This document shows positions 46,001 through 58,840 of a stretch of 64,000 nt of DNA, one piece after another (the stretch's first letter is position 1; each line of letters begins with the position of its first letter). Origin of the DNA: Pieris napi. Lineage: Eukaryota > Arthropoda > Insecta > Lepidoptera > Pieridae. Location: NCBI RefSeq assembly GCF_905475465.1, contig NC_062252.1:62001-126000 (forward strand). The letters run 5' to 3'. The notes under the pieces are model-generated. The model had not been told where the DNA came from. It searched no databases and worked only from the letters and a program-made list of their open reading frames with translations. A program made the position numbers and the translations under genes.

Positions 46001-47910
46001 GATTTTGTTAGGCTCTACATTGGATAATTAATGGCATATATCACATTTACATAGTAAGTAATAACACTTGAAACCTTGCCTCAGGGCATATCCGACACCT
46101 TATTGAGCTGAAACTAATCCACAATGCTACAATATTGACTCAGCAGATTGGTGTATCCTATCAGCCAGTTAATACACGACACGAGCCGTATTTACTTTGA
46201 ATTAGTCTCTGTTAAACACATTCCCGGTGATAAGACGGTTATGGGATCATAAGGATTTCATATTGATGAGGGCGGAGTGGGTTCACTATAATACTTACTT
46301 ACTCGTGTAGCTAATGACTAAAATAAGCAGCATGTTTGACCTGATATTTGGGAAAAATTCAAAATAAAATATATTTTTTATTCTAATTCTACTACTCTCT
46401 TTGAGAAAATCACGTTATTTACATGCGCATTTCGATTTTCTTGTTAACATTCGTTGACTTAATTCATAATATGGGAGTACAGGACTCCCAAGGTAGTGAG
46501 TGCCGCATTGAGCTTATAATAAACCATTAACACATTCCACTGATTATAACAGATTTGCATAATTTTAAGCCTTAATACATGAAACGCATTAGCTTAATAA
46601 CTTTAATTAGAAAATTGCCAGATAACAACGGCTATAGAGGCAGATTGGAAAATGTATGGAATTAAAGATATAATTTTATAATGTATTGTAATGTATTGAT
46701 AAAATTTTAATTGATTAATATTAAAGTGCTATACATATCTTAGAAGTCTTCTTGAATGGTTGCTCGGTTTGGTCACACAAAGAGAGAATTTAATATATTC
46801 AAAACGACTTTATAAATTCATCTCCTTTAAGACATATAATAAGTTCAATACGTATGAAGAAACGCGTGAACATGACATGACATCCTCTCAGATAAAATTA
46901 TTTGTAGCTCACTACCAACTAGGAAAATTGCCCTTCCATGTTCCTGCCTACCAAAATCGTAATCGTGCTTTGTTTCCAAAGTTCCTATGCAAATGTGCAA
47001 AATACTCAGTTTTCTATCGCGCAGCCAAGACATGCAACAACTACTATTTAAGCACTTGTCTAAGCTATCGCGGAATATGCTCAAAAGGAGTATTAATAAT
47101 ATCCGCTATTATATAGCCAAAGCTAAAGAATATAGCGCCAAATATCCTGCATGATGAACACATCATCTACCCACCCACTAACACAGCCGCATAAGTAATT
47201 AGGTATTGCTTAGTTAAATGTTTTTAATATTTTTTATTTATTGATTCCTTTCAAAGTGTCGCAAATGTTTGAACCTTTTTGTATATATTACGTATTCCAT
47301 CTTTGGCTTATATATCATTCAAGTGAGCTGTAGAGTACAAAATAAATATATAATATGAAAACATGATACTTATTTGCACAAATACCATCCAGTCATAATG
47401 TGTATTATATTATCCATTGTGAGTGAAATGTTAAGAATTTATATGAAAGTTTTCATTACGCGCTTCTCTGCTCAGGTGTAACAGCCTTGTCTTTCTAGGC
47501 TTGATTGGATTAATATGAGTATTTTGCCAAAGACATTTATTAATTTTTCATGTATTAATAAACTATTTTCATTTATTACTGGTACGTGGGTCTGCTTTGT
47601 AAATAACTTGTTGTAACTTGTAACCTTCAGTTTGACCAGTTGGACATACAATACTATACGTCTTGTAATTCATTAAATAAGTACTTTCATATATATATGC
47701 ACTATGAATGTAAAAATCAGACAGGGAAAATGGCATATAATTTTTAAATTTTTCGGTTGCGTGCGAGGTGAATAATTAATAAAAATAATATAATTAGACA
47801 ACCGGGGCTCTGCTCATTTGTTTCAATCGGATGAGCCGACATAAGCGCATTACATTCGGTCGAGATTTGCGAAGTGCGCCTTTTATAAATATTATTTTAA
47901 TTATCAATTA
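43042..47910. other. Gene-free stretch
   Basis: A+T-rich. The region 43290-43460 and 44520-44660 are G+C-richer and could be conserved regulatory DNA. A 16-bp palindrome GATATATTAATATATC lies near 45350. Long frames overlap on both strands at 46760-47116 (118 codons plus; 79 codons minus), both starting at TTG, with no recognised product. Confidence 0.4.
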
Positions 47911-47914
47911 ATAA

Positions 47915-47942
47915 TTGTTATTGTCTTTTGTTTCAGGTACGT
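47915..47942 (+). promoter_or_regulatory. Second candidate recursive splice site
   Basis: ATTGTTATTGTCTTTTGTTT is followed by CAG (47934-47936) and directly by GTACGT (47937-47942). The acceptor half is excellent; the donor half is a good but less common variant. An exon reading beyond it stays open for only 17 codons. It has the same strand and form as the site at 5.90 kb. It could equally be a plain acceptor or chance. Confidence 0.3.
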
Positions 47943-50900
47943 TCAATACAAGATTTCAGTCTGAGGTTACATTCTTCAGTAAAGATTTGATTACATCAAG
48001 CTGCGTAACTTATTGAAGGAACACCACACATTTGTCATTCGTCTTAAGTGTACAGCGACTCCGATGAAATCTCTCTGTTACTTCTATTTCTTTATACCTC
48101 ATGCCGAATATCTTGGCTGGGACACGTGATGTAGTCATTAAATTATTTAACGATGGCTGCCATTATTTGGGACGGATTTCCAGTTCCCTAGCTCAATGGC
48201 AAATGGATTTTTAATGCACATGCGACTATTTTGATAATAACTTTTCACTTCCGCGATAGGTATAGTATAAGTTTAGAATAAATTCACTGTAGACTTTAAG
48301 CACTGATGATTTTTTTTCGGTCTAGTGGTTTCTTGTTTGAGATTTGTCTTTGGTGACAAACAGCGGTCTGTCTGTATTTGAAGCTTGTAGCAACGAAGCA
48401 AATAAACGTGAATTTGTCGCTGAAAAGAATTTTAGTAATTTTAGTAAGCCCTGACCCTTGTCAAGAAAAGTAAAAAGAAGAAAGTAGTCTGGCCTAATTT
48501 GTTTAGCTTCGGTAATGATGCGCCGGCGTCACATAAACAATGCCTTTATTGTACAAGGCTTTCAACTCGTTACTCGATGACCTCACGATAACTTATTGAT
48601 ATTTAAATGTACGTCATAGTTTTATGTTAAGTGAAGTAACTTGCCTTCGGGGCTATTGAGGCATTTACGAACTTATTGTTTCTCTGTATTCTTCGCTTTG
48701 GACTTTGCTTTTAATAAGAAATGTGGAAAGATAATCGTTTTGTGCACTCCTTGGTTGTGTAATCTCTATTCATAATCTATTTCAATGTAATGTGATTATT
48801 GATTATTCACTTAGGTACATTTAAATAAGTAAGCAATTTGCGTCGTCCCTATACGTTAATATCTATCGTTACTCGTCTCGGGGCTCACCTGGCTAAGTCG
48901 GCCGTACATTAGGGCGGGTCTAATGCGGCGTATAACGGTTTCCGTCGAGGCCTTCGCTTGTACAGAGATCCACTATCGGGACGAGATGCTGACGGAATGA
49001 CATGCGCATTTGGATTACTGATTATTTGGCTTATATAAGTACTGGCGAGACAGATGTTAATGTTGAATGTGGTGGTCAAATTCAAGGTCAAGTTGAATAA
49101 TTTTAGTCATATTGAACCGATTATGAAATTACGCAAACCTGCCAAACTACTACTATATACGTAATATATCTGATACTCGCACCAGCGCACATATTGAACA
49201 TGGAAGCTATATTGCTATATTTTGTAAGTGTCTAACTGTTGAAACAGAACAGAAATGAATTGACACGTCAGTAGCGTCTCCGTACAAACGAGGCACAAAA
49301 GCATAAACTCGGAAGAGACCTTTTGACCTCGTTCAAATATTTAACTTAATACATTTAACGGACAGATTGTCCCGAAACGAGAGAGCACCATCGTCGGAAT
49401 TATAAAATTCCCGCCAAAATTGCCAATTCACGCCAAATTTCATAACTTTTGTCTTCACCCGCCTCTCGAAGCCCGATTAGATGAATCTTATAAATGTTGA
49501 GAAGAGATTTCCGTTTTAAATACCATTACGTGCATCATTTTTACTAAACAACCAAATAAATATATTTAGCAAATTAATATTTCTTATATTATTTAAATTG
49601 CTTCATTTCAAAGTAGATCTTGTCTTTAGTGTAATATTATGTAATATAGAGTACGAACTTGGGGTTTTTTACGGGATTTCAGAAGACTACTTTAATATAA
49701 ACTTAGTATAATGTCTAGTTTACAGAGAACTCAAAAGCGAAGATCTTAAATGAATCTAAGAGTTAGGAACAAAGGGGAAAGCCAATATCTCAAAAGTAAA
49801 AGACAAACAGTGTCGGCTAACAGACGGTCAGTCGCTACCAGCTACGATTAGTTGTACACGATGTGAGCGCAGTGGATAAGCGAGCGAGGACTAACTTGGT
49901 AACGTTATTATAAAAAAATCAACTCAAAAAAGTGAACAATATTCCATGAAAAACACTTGTTTTTGTTCCCAGCGAAGTTTGAAATATAATCATTAATAAT
50001 ATTTCAAATTGTATTACAGTTAGCATATACAATAACTATGTAAGAGGATATAAATGTGAATGTAGTTATCAACAAAAAAAAATTTAGTTATCCCGCTTAT
50101 TTCCACTTAAAGGGCGCCTACAGTTTGGTTGACACAACATCTTCTCGCCTTTGTCCGCTCTTGATAGTGTTGATAAGGGGTATATTAGGCCTTCCTTGTT
50201 TAGTTTAAAACTAACTTCGACACAAAAGGTCCTTAGGGTTTGTCACTCGTCGAACTACTTGAACCATATTAATTGGTAACTTGATTCTATGAGTGGTCAC
50301 CATATGTTTATTACACATAATAACAAATATTTTTCAACATTAATTAAAAACTTTGTTAGTCGTAAAACCTTAAAAAGTATCAACTTATCTTTAAGGATTT
50401 TCCGATAGACGATTATTTAAATTATGGTAAAAACGTAGATAAATGGAAAATCTCTTTTAAATTTTAAAGGATAAGGCATAAATATTCAAATATTTCAAGT
50501 AGAAGCGATAGCAGTAAGTTTGTCGCTAAAAAATCATAGCAATTTATCTCATAATACTTTTAGTTGGAGAAGTGCAGACGAGTTACGACTCTGTTTTTAC
50601 TCGCAGCTTAATACGTTTATGCTCAAATAAAAGGTTTTAAAACTTGTGAATAGTTAATCTAATTTACGCTTCACTGCTCCTTTGTATTGAATACAAATAT
50701 ATTTCTTAATGTATAAGGAATTTATATGAGACAATTTAAATGATTTATCCGGCCAATTTGCAATTGAGTTGCGGCTATTTCAGAAGCCGTTATTATTATT
50801 GTATAGAGCCGCAGACGAAGCCATGGCAACGTTTAGATTTAGCAAACAATTAGCATCGTGTATCGGATGAGTATAAGCCGATTTTAATTTCCCCTCTCGG

Positions 50901-53900
50901 ATCGTATCACCGGCTTTCCACTGATATCTCTTTGTGCCCGGATTAACTCAAACGCATGAGAAACACTTCCAATTATTAAAAAAATAAAATTATATTTTAC
51001 GCTTTATTTCTGAGGTACAAAAATATATGTATTGAATTTATATAGTCACATAAATTTTTAAGCAGTTAATGTACCTTTCGTGTGTCATTATAATGGAACC
51101 TATTAGTTCTTAAATAGGTATTAGGTATGAAACTTATTTTTATTTGAATTTGTAGTGTCTTTAAACCTGCATTCACAAGTGTGTCTATATTTGTACCTGG
51201 CTAGGAAAATCATATTTGAAAAGTGTAACATTTTATTTATTTATTATATACATGATCTTAAATAGAAAGAAGTTGGTGTGGTGGAAACATAAACAAGACA
51301 CACAATTACGCTTTGTACAATACATTCACTTATGCTCAAAACTCCTTTGACATTTTCAAATGCGTTTTGATATCCCATAACGTTTTAAACGTTAAAGTAA
51401 GCAAATACAGGTATTATCAACCAAAGACCGACATTAACAGTCAATATGGATATTTTTAGAGAATGGTCGCTGAGTCAATAAAAAACAAATAAGCTCTTAA
51501 AATCGAAGACGTCAAGTGATGCGTATAATTTGATGCGACGTTGCCTTCTTAAATACACTAGCGGACACAAATCTCGAAACCCACCCTTAGTAACGATTGA
51601 GATACAGTAGGTTCCTTTGCTCATTGGCTTATTGAATCTAATTAATAATTCAAACTCTAATAGCCAAATACACCACATATTTACTTCTATAGGTGTTAGG
51701 ATATTATTAGCTCGTTACAACATACCTATCAATCGAGCCGTGGGCAGTAATTACCTATTATTTATCCAGCATTAAAAGCAAAACATCACTTTTACAATGT
51801 GGTCTATACTCTATATTGAATTGAATAAAATATGTGAAGGCTAAAATGTGTGATTTTATATGCTGGTGGGTGTACAGTGTATTTGTGTGTATACATAATG
51901 TGTTTGCGCAGGCCGCGTCTCCGGCCGGTCAGGTAGAGAAGGTTTAGAATAACATTACTTTGATGCATCGCATTGCCGATACCCTAGCCTTACTGTGCGT
52001 TTACTTACTGTACTAAGCCACGTTTAGCCTTTGTTTAGATACAAATTGTTAGTACATTTTTATTGGTTAGTTTCGCCGTCAAAAAAGGTGTTCGTTTGCC
52101 TTTTTTCCGGAAAACTCCCTCGACTTCCTGAATTTCGCTTTGTCCCGTGTTTTCCGGCTCCACGGGCTCCCAGGTCTAACCTTGATTTTGCCTTCCCATC
52201 TTTGTCTTCCTTCTTGGTTCTCCACATACATGACACATATATATAGAGAAAATCTGTCTACATTGTAAATTTTATTGTTAATAGTGATTTAGAAGTATCT
52301 ACTAGGTAGATACTTTAGGTCTTTAAATCTAAAGTAATTAATACATAAACCTATTCTTCTTGAATTGTTCATCGGTCGTGTAGTGGCTTTATCACGTCCA
52401 AGCAGACAGCTGTCGGACGTCGCGCAAGGACTTTTTTCCCTAAACATATAATATTTAAAGATTTTTTAATGCTTGCTTCTATTAACTATATGTAAGATAA
52501 AAAACCTGAGTAAGTAACTGTATTTTAGGTATAAATGCGGTCTTTTAAAATAGACAAGTTGATGAAATGAGTGTTGCACAGTGCGTCAACGTCGTCGTTC
52601 AAACACTTTATCGGCGTTGAATCGGTAAAAAGCACGGATAGGGTATATCGGTTTGTTTTGGATAAAAAACATGGATATTTTTCTCGGGATTCGAACTTTC
52701 TTAAATAATATTGACATACCTCACACGAACATAAACAATAAATGTTGAGCAGAAATAAAGTGCTTTATAATTTCTAGATGTTTGTTATTAATAGAATTCT
52801 ACACTTTTCATGTCTGACAAAAGGAACCATTAAAGGTAAGTGAATTAATTATATAGAAACACTTGTATAATGTATTTGCAATGTTTACCTTTTTAGATGT
52901 GACATGGGAAAGGCTAGTACTTTCAGTAAGTGGAAGAAGGATGATGGAAAATTAGTACCTGAGTATATTAATTAATAAAAATTTGTGTATAGAATCTTTC
53001 TCCTGACTATGTTTGCATACGCAAACGCAGCGTCTTGATTATAATATTCTTCACCTAGTATTTTTGAAGTGATGGCAGCAAAAAACATAAACGGATTTTA
53101 TTGTAGTGTCTTACTTACTTACACGAGTAACACAAGATAGATAGAAACTATATTTTAATAGTCTTAGCAAGCACAATAGGTACAGTGATTTTCTTTTTTT
53201 ATAGTACTGCAATAACATTTCCAGAATTTCCAATGCCTCTGTTTGCCTTATTCATGTTCTCTCTAAACCCCATAATGTTCACAGTCTCCTCAATTCAAAA
53301 TAGAAGCGAACTTGCAACTCATGCGCCACAGAAATAGGTAATTCATACAAATTTTTGGTCCATTTATCTATGACACATTAAGGAGAATAAATGACCAGCA
53401 AGTCATTTGATATGATAACATACGGTGCTATTGTTATATGGCACCTATCTCGTTCACTATTCTGAACTTTATCTTTGTTTTTATATAATGTCTAATAGTA
53501 ATTCTTCAAATATATCAATTCTACTATTGCCAAATACTTACTTTGCGACAGAGCCATATAAAAGCTGGCTGGCTTTTAGGCAGCATAAAGTTAGACCAAA
53601 GTACAACTTTAAAAGCCACATCAAATTCAGTTTCCACTTCACACCTTGAAGTTTCAAACATATAGGCAAATTTAAAATGATATAGGTACCTCTATATTCC
53701 TGTGATATGTTTTGTTAATATTTTAATTATTCTAGCTAGTTTATACATATATTTTTGCCTTCTTACGTTAGGAGGGTGTATTTGAATCTAGCGTGCTTCA
53801 ACCTATTGTCATATGGGTTAGTTCCGTGAAAGAAGCCAAGTCACGGGCAAAACTGCTATGTCATCGTATGATTTAATTATGTGAGGCATTCTTAGGGTCA

Positions 53901-56900
53901 CATGTTAATTTCAAGTTTAAACCCTCTTTGTATGGCTTAATTTGATTAACTTCTCTTGTTGGTTGTGGGTAGTTTCGAACGCCATGACATAAATAGTATT
54001 CAAAATTTAAGGTCGCATTTTTTTGGACTTTGAAAATTACATAATACTCAGTTAAGGTGATTCTGGTCCGGAATCCTCTTCGGAAATAGTTACAGATAGT
54101 TCGCAACCCTATGCCAGGACTAAATCCATCTAAAATGTTAATGCGTACCTAGTAATAAATAGCTACCGTTTTGACCTATCAAAAAAGCTAATCACCAGTG
54201 TCGAAGCTGCTCCGTAAAACGACCAATTAGGACATTTTCCTTTCCAAACTCATTGGCAAGTGCACAACCAAAAAAAGGTAGATTAGTATCTTCTTTTTTC
54301 AATTGGCAACTCTTTCTGTATAAAATGGAGAGAGGGGCCGTATTTTTATTTTTTGGACAGAAATGCCCGAGAACTTTTAGAAGTTTTGGGTCTGTCTGGA
54401 CTTTTTCAGACTTTTAAATGTTATATTTGAAGAGAAAATTTAGGATGCTGCTTATTGAATATTTTTGTATTACGTTCTTAACGACTAAAGAGTTTTAATG
54501 AAATGATAATAAAATTCCATCGCCGTAACGAATGATTGTATAATTGTATATGCCTAAAAAATGGTTGTCGAGGCGTCATTTAACGTCAATTAATTTTTTG
54601 ATTAATAATAGATATAAACTATGGTGTTCTTTAAATACAGGCTCAAAGGGCTTCATAATAATTTTGTTACGTTGGAAATATGTCCATAAATAGATTTAGC
54701 CCAGAGCAGACGCGTCCGTCAAGCCCGAATCACGAACGTTTACGAAAATGTCATATTTAACGTCTTCAATTAAAAGGAAAATACCAAACATATTCGAATT
54801 CGTTTTATCAAGATGAGAAATTCCATAAAATATAATATTTCATTATTTTAATTAACATTCAATTAATTGGACGCTATTTTCAGTATTAATTACGAAAATT
54901 GGCGTAATTACTCCCAAAAGTGAAGAAGTGGGGTTAAATTACTCGTTAAACGGCTGCTTTTATCAATTCGAATATTTTTACTCTTTCCGACTCTTAAGGT
55001 TCCGTAGGGGAAGATTGGGTTAATAGTGAGCGGGAAAAATATGTAAACAATAAGCAATTATGGAATGAACTCCACTTACCGAGTGTCGTTTTAAATTCCT
55101 GCAAAATTGTAAACGTAAAAGTTTTATTATGCAATAAAGGGCAGCGAACGGAACTCTTGATAAATTTAATTAATTCAACTCGATACAGCGAATATTCGAA
55201 TTTCCAGGGAGAAAAAATAAAAACGGATAGATTTAAAAATTGTTAGTCTTTATCGACGCGAGCGGATAAACGCAAACATCAAGGCTTTAAAACATATTTA
55301 TTTTGTGTACCTATATAAATGGTTCTTGTTTATTTGTATTTAAAAAGTACTCGAAGCAATGTATTTAGAAGTAGTAATATCATTAATAAGTACATATTGG
55401 TAATTTAAAGTAATTAATCTAACTTTTACCTTCTTAATTTAAAAATACACAAATAAAATGTATAAGAATTTTGTATAATGTGAAATAAGGATGGCTTCGA
55501 AGAACCAGAGAATTCCCCTCCGTGTTTAACCCGCCTTAAGCTTCATTGGACCCGACACAGTAGGAGTGAAATGAAATGCAAGAATTGTTTGCTCGCGTTT
55601 GTTGCGAAGCTCTGCTTAATATACCTTTATAGGATTTGGTTAACGATGATATTAGATATGACGGGAATTATTAAAGAACAATTCGAATATTGAAATTGTC
55701 AAGTTGTATCTTAATCCAAAAAGGTCGGTTAATCCATAGCGTGCAACTTGTGAACAACTTTTAAATACGTTTTTACTTTGGTATATTACAATACTTGTGC
55801 TGCTTTTGTGAAACATTTCATTTCCTGACTGACAGATATAAGTTATTATTAATATCACGCTCTTTTCCCGAAAGGGTAGGCAGACACCACGGGTCTCCAC
55901 TTGTTACGATCTTGGCATATTATTTCACTTCATCCACATTCACCATGCATGCTCGTCAGTTATGGGTACTTTTAACTTGTCTCTCCTCTAGTACCTCCTG
56001 GATTTGGTTAGGTTAGGTTATGTTACAAGGCCCACCCAATCCGATCACACCAGAAATAATCATAAATAAATGAGCGGACGACTCTACGTAGGTACAACTG
56101 TTATTTGATAAAGTTTTTTTTTTAATCACAAACATTAATAAGAATAAGAATACAAAATACCTATAACTATATATATTATATATGATTGGTGTCTTTTCAC
56201 TAAGTAGGTTTAATTGAAGTAACGCTCCATAGTGATGAATGTTCCGCGAATGCCTGAGCATACAAAGATAACCTGTTGTAATGAATTCGTGTTTCCCCTC
56301 ATTGTTAGCGTAGCACTACACTGAGTGTGAACTGGAGTTATTAAGATAAGAAATTATAAAAACTCAACGCTTTTGACGCTGAATAGGTACGCATAGTACG
56401 GTATGTGATAAAAGTACAATAACATAACATAAATTTGTTTACCTGTATACGTTTTTCAGCCTTAGCGAGTCAAGGGCCGAGTAAATTAGCTTATTATAAT
56501 TATTTTAATAGTTATAAACACTACAATTTGCTAGATTGCGGCCCGCGCCGGCTACACTAATTAAATATTTAATGGGACATTTAAATAACCGGTTCCGATG
56601 CGTCTCGGAATATAATGCAAAGCAGAAATGCCACACATTTCGTAGTTTAAAAACACAAGAAAGAATTTCAATCGCTATTGAGAGTAAACATGCAAGCTTC
56701 ATATATTACATTTAATGTGCATATTCTGAGATATGCGGATTATATTACAAATTAACTTCTAAGAATTGGTGTCTTAGAGTATGCCTTCCCAAGAAAACTA
56801 CATAAGACCCTATGCTTAATGCTAGCGACTCTTGACTGTCATTAAAGTTGGAATTGAATCGTAATGATTAACAGGAGTGAGTTTCAAGATCAATTCCGAT

Positions 56901-57969
56901 ATCCTGTGGGCGTTGTTACAATTTCATAAATTGCCATATTACCATCGAGCCGACCGCAAATCGTCCAGATATGCCCACCTGCTCGGGGTGACCATTACTT
57001 GTGTTGAATTTTCCCCTTTTATATTATTGTGCTACCCTTGGAAGAATATTTAAGAGATAGCTATTATATCTGTTTTAGTATAAGTGCTTCTTAGTACAGG
57101 TAATCTTTTGCGAACTAGCTTTAAATTATATTTTAAGACATTGAAAGCTACTTGGCATCAGTAATAGCTAATTGCCAAAGTTAAAGATTTTTTTAAATGA
57201 AATTCAAATAATAAATATGAAAACAAATAAATAATATATTCTACTGTAATTAAATTTGTTGCTGTAGATAAATATGCTGCAACACAAAAATAAAAAATCT
57301 TATAAAACGCAGCCCCATAAATATAAAATGTTTTCATAGACGTGGCCTAGCACTGAGATGGGTGCAATTTGCGGCCAGCTTTCCCATTACGCACACGCCA
57401 CCACTGATTGCACTATATACAACATATACATATACTATATGTACTGAACGAGCAATGAACAATGGGTCACGAGGAAATATCGTCCGATCGGCTTCCAACT
57501 ATTTGTTACATGGAAAAACTGTGTGAACAAACATGAATGCAATGGGCGCGGTTTCGATTTCTAAACGATTACAATAAAAAACGCAAACTTATTTTAACGA
57601 AGTTTAAAGCCTTGATGCAAAAGTAAAGTAACGCATAATATTAATTTCTTATGTCTCGATTCTTAATCAGTGACGTTAAGAGAAAGTCGAGATCTCAAGA
57701 AACTTAACAGAAATATATAAATAACTATGCTAGGCCTTTTCTTAAATACTTATTTTATTATATGCTTTTGCATGTCTTGCCTGTATTCTATAAAAATGGC
57801 ATTAAAATTAATACTATACATCGCTTTCGCAGCAAAGAATTTTAATTAAAGAATGTTATCTCAACATGAAACCCGTCCGATAGTGTCATTAAAGAGGCGC
57901 GTAATGTAGGGGGGCGGGACTTGTCTTAATTATACAAATAAACAATCCCAACCAGAAACGTCGCAATAC
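47943..57969. other. Gene-free stretch
   Basis: A+T-rich with no recognised gene over 10 kb. Noted: a G+C-rich patch with a CAG|GTGAGC donor on the minus strand (about 49010-48881), an RFX-like CCATGGCAAC at 50821-50830, a pyrimidine-rich 71-codon frame at 52031-52246, a short ACGTCC...GGACGT inverted repeat at about 52396-52422, and two TTAGG-like units at 56005-56018. None supports a gene call. Confidence 0.4.
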
Positions 57970-58840
57970 CGTTGATGACACCAAACCCACTCCTTATAAA
58001 AGCAGAAATTGTACATGCGTTAGACATTGCTAAATTAGGCAGAACTCCAGGTCCAGATTACATCCCAGTAGAGGTCGTTAAGTTCTTGAATAACATAGAA
58101 ATGCTCAAACGACTATTCAATCACATTTATGACACAGGTGACCTCCCAACTGAGTGGTAAAGATCTTCGTTTATTACCCTCCCTAAAAAATCTCTAAACG
58201 TCTTCGTACATTAAAGCGAATTGAAACAATATAAGCAGAAATTCCTTGATGTTCATAAGTGTACATTGTGTTACCTAAATGAATAAGTGATTTTGAGTTT
58301 TGAATTTTTCGGTTTTTTGACAAGGTGAAGCACGACGTTCTCATAAATCGTTTAGTTGATACCGGTCTCGATGAGAAAGATCTAAGAGTAATCAGAAATC
58401 TATACGGAGACGAAACAGCAACCTTGACCATACATCACTAATAAACCGATAAAATTAATATTTATTGGGGTTTTCGTCAAGGCTGTATTTGAAAACATTA
58501 AATTCCGAGTCTGAATTCTCCTGTTCCATGCGGCCAGGTTAATGTTGGGACAGTGGACATTAAAAGTCCGCTAGTAACTCGTCGGCGCTTAGAAGCATTG
58601 AAGATGTGGTACTATCGTGGCATGCTTCGTATTAGTTGGATGCGGAAAGTCTCTAACGAGAAACTTCTTGATTGAATGTCTAGAAAACTTATGCAGAACA
58701 TGAAGCAACGAAGTTACGTATGCAGGTGTTGCGCCATCGCCCATCACCGCTATCACCTCCTTCAATCAATTATAACGGGTAAAATCGAGGGTAGGTAAAC
58801 GGCGTTTTGGTAGAAGGAATAAATCTGGGCAACTACCTAT
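57970..58840 (+). pseudogene. Decayed RTE-type LINE reverse transcriptase, interrupted
   Basis: Three blocks of a known lepidopteran RTE-like endonuclease/RT are visible in order. Block 1 (57970-58200) encodes KLGRTPGPDYIPVEVV ... LFNHIYDTGDLPTEW, then a stop in place of the usual Leu, then RSSFITLPKK. Block 2 (58313-58490) encodes FDKVKHDVLINRLVDTG, LDEKDLRVIRNLYGDETAT, two stops, and then WGFRQGCI; the first catalytic Asp is in FDKV. Block 3 (58566-58840) encodes the C-terminal region RRLEALKMWYYRGMLRISW ... HHRYHLLQSIITGKIEG and, after a frameshift, FGRRNKSGQ. The catalytic YADD region between blocks 2 and 3 is deleted, and the stretch between blocks 1 and 2 is replaced by another LINE's 3' tail. 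It is inactive. Confidence 0.82.
58247..58306 (+). repeat. LINE 3' tail inserted inside the RTE pseudogene
   Basis: GTTCATAAGTGTACATTG followed by TTACCTAAATGAATAAGTG and TTTTGAGTTTTGAATTTTT is the same tail as at 14021-14080. It sits exactly where the RT should continue from LPKK to FDKV, so it looks like a truncated insertion with loss of roughly the intervening RT segment. Confidence 0.65.

Noticed and set aside
56005..56018. TTAGG-like units resembling insect telomere repeats
   Set aside because: Only about two and a half units are present; this short word is common in insect genomes.
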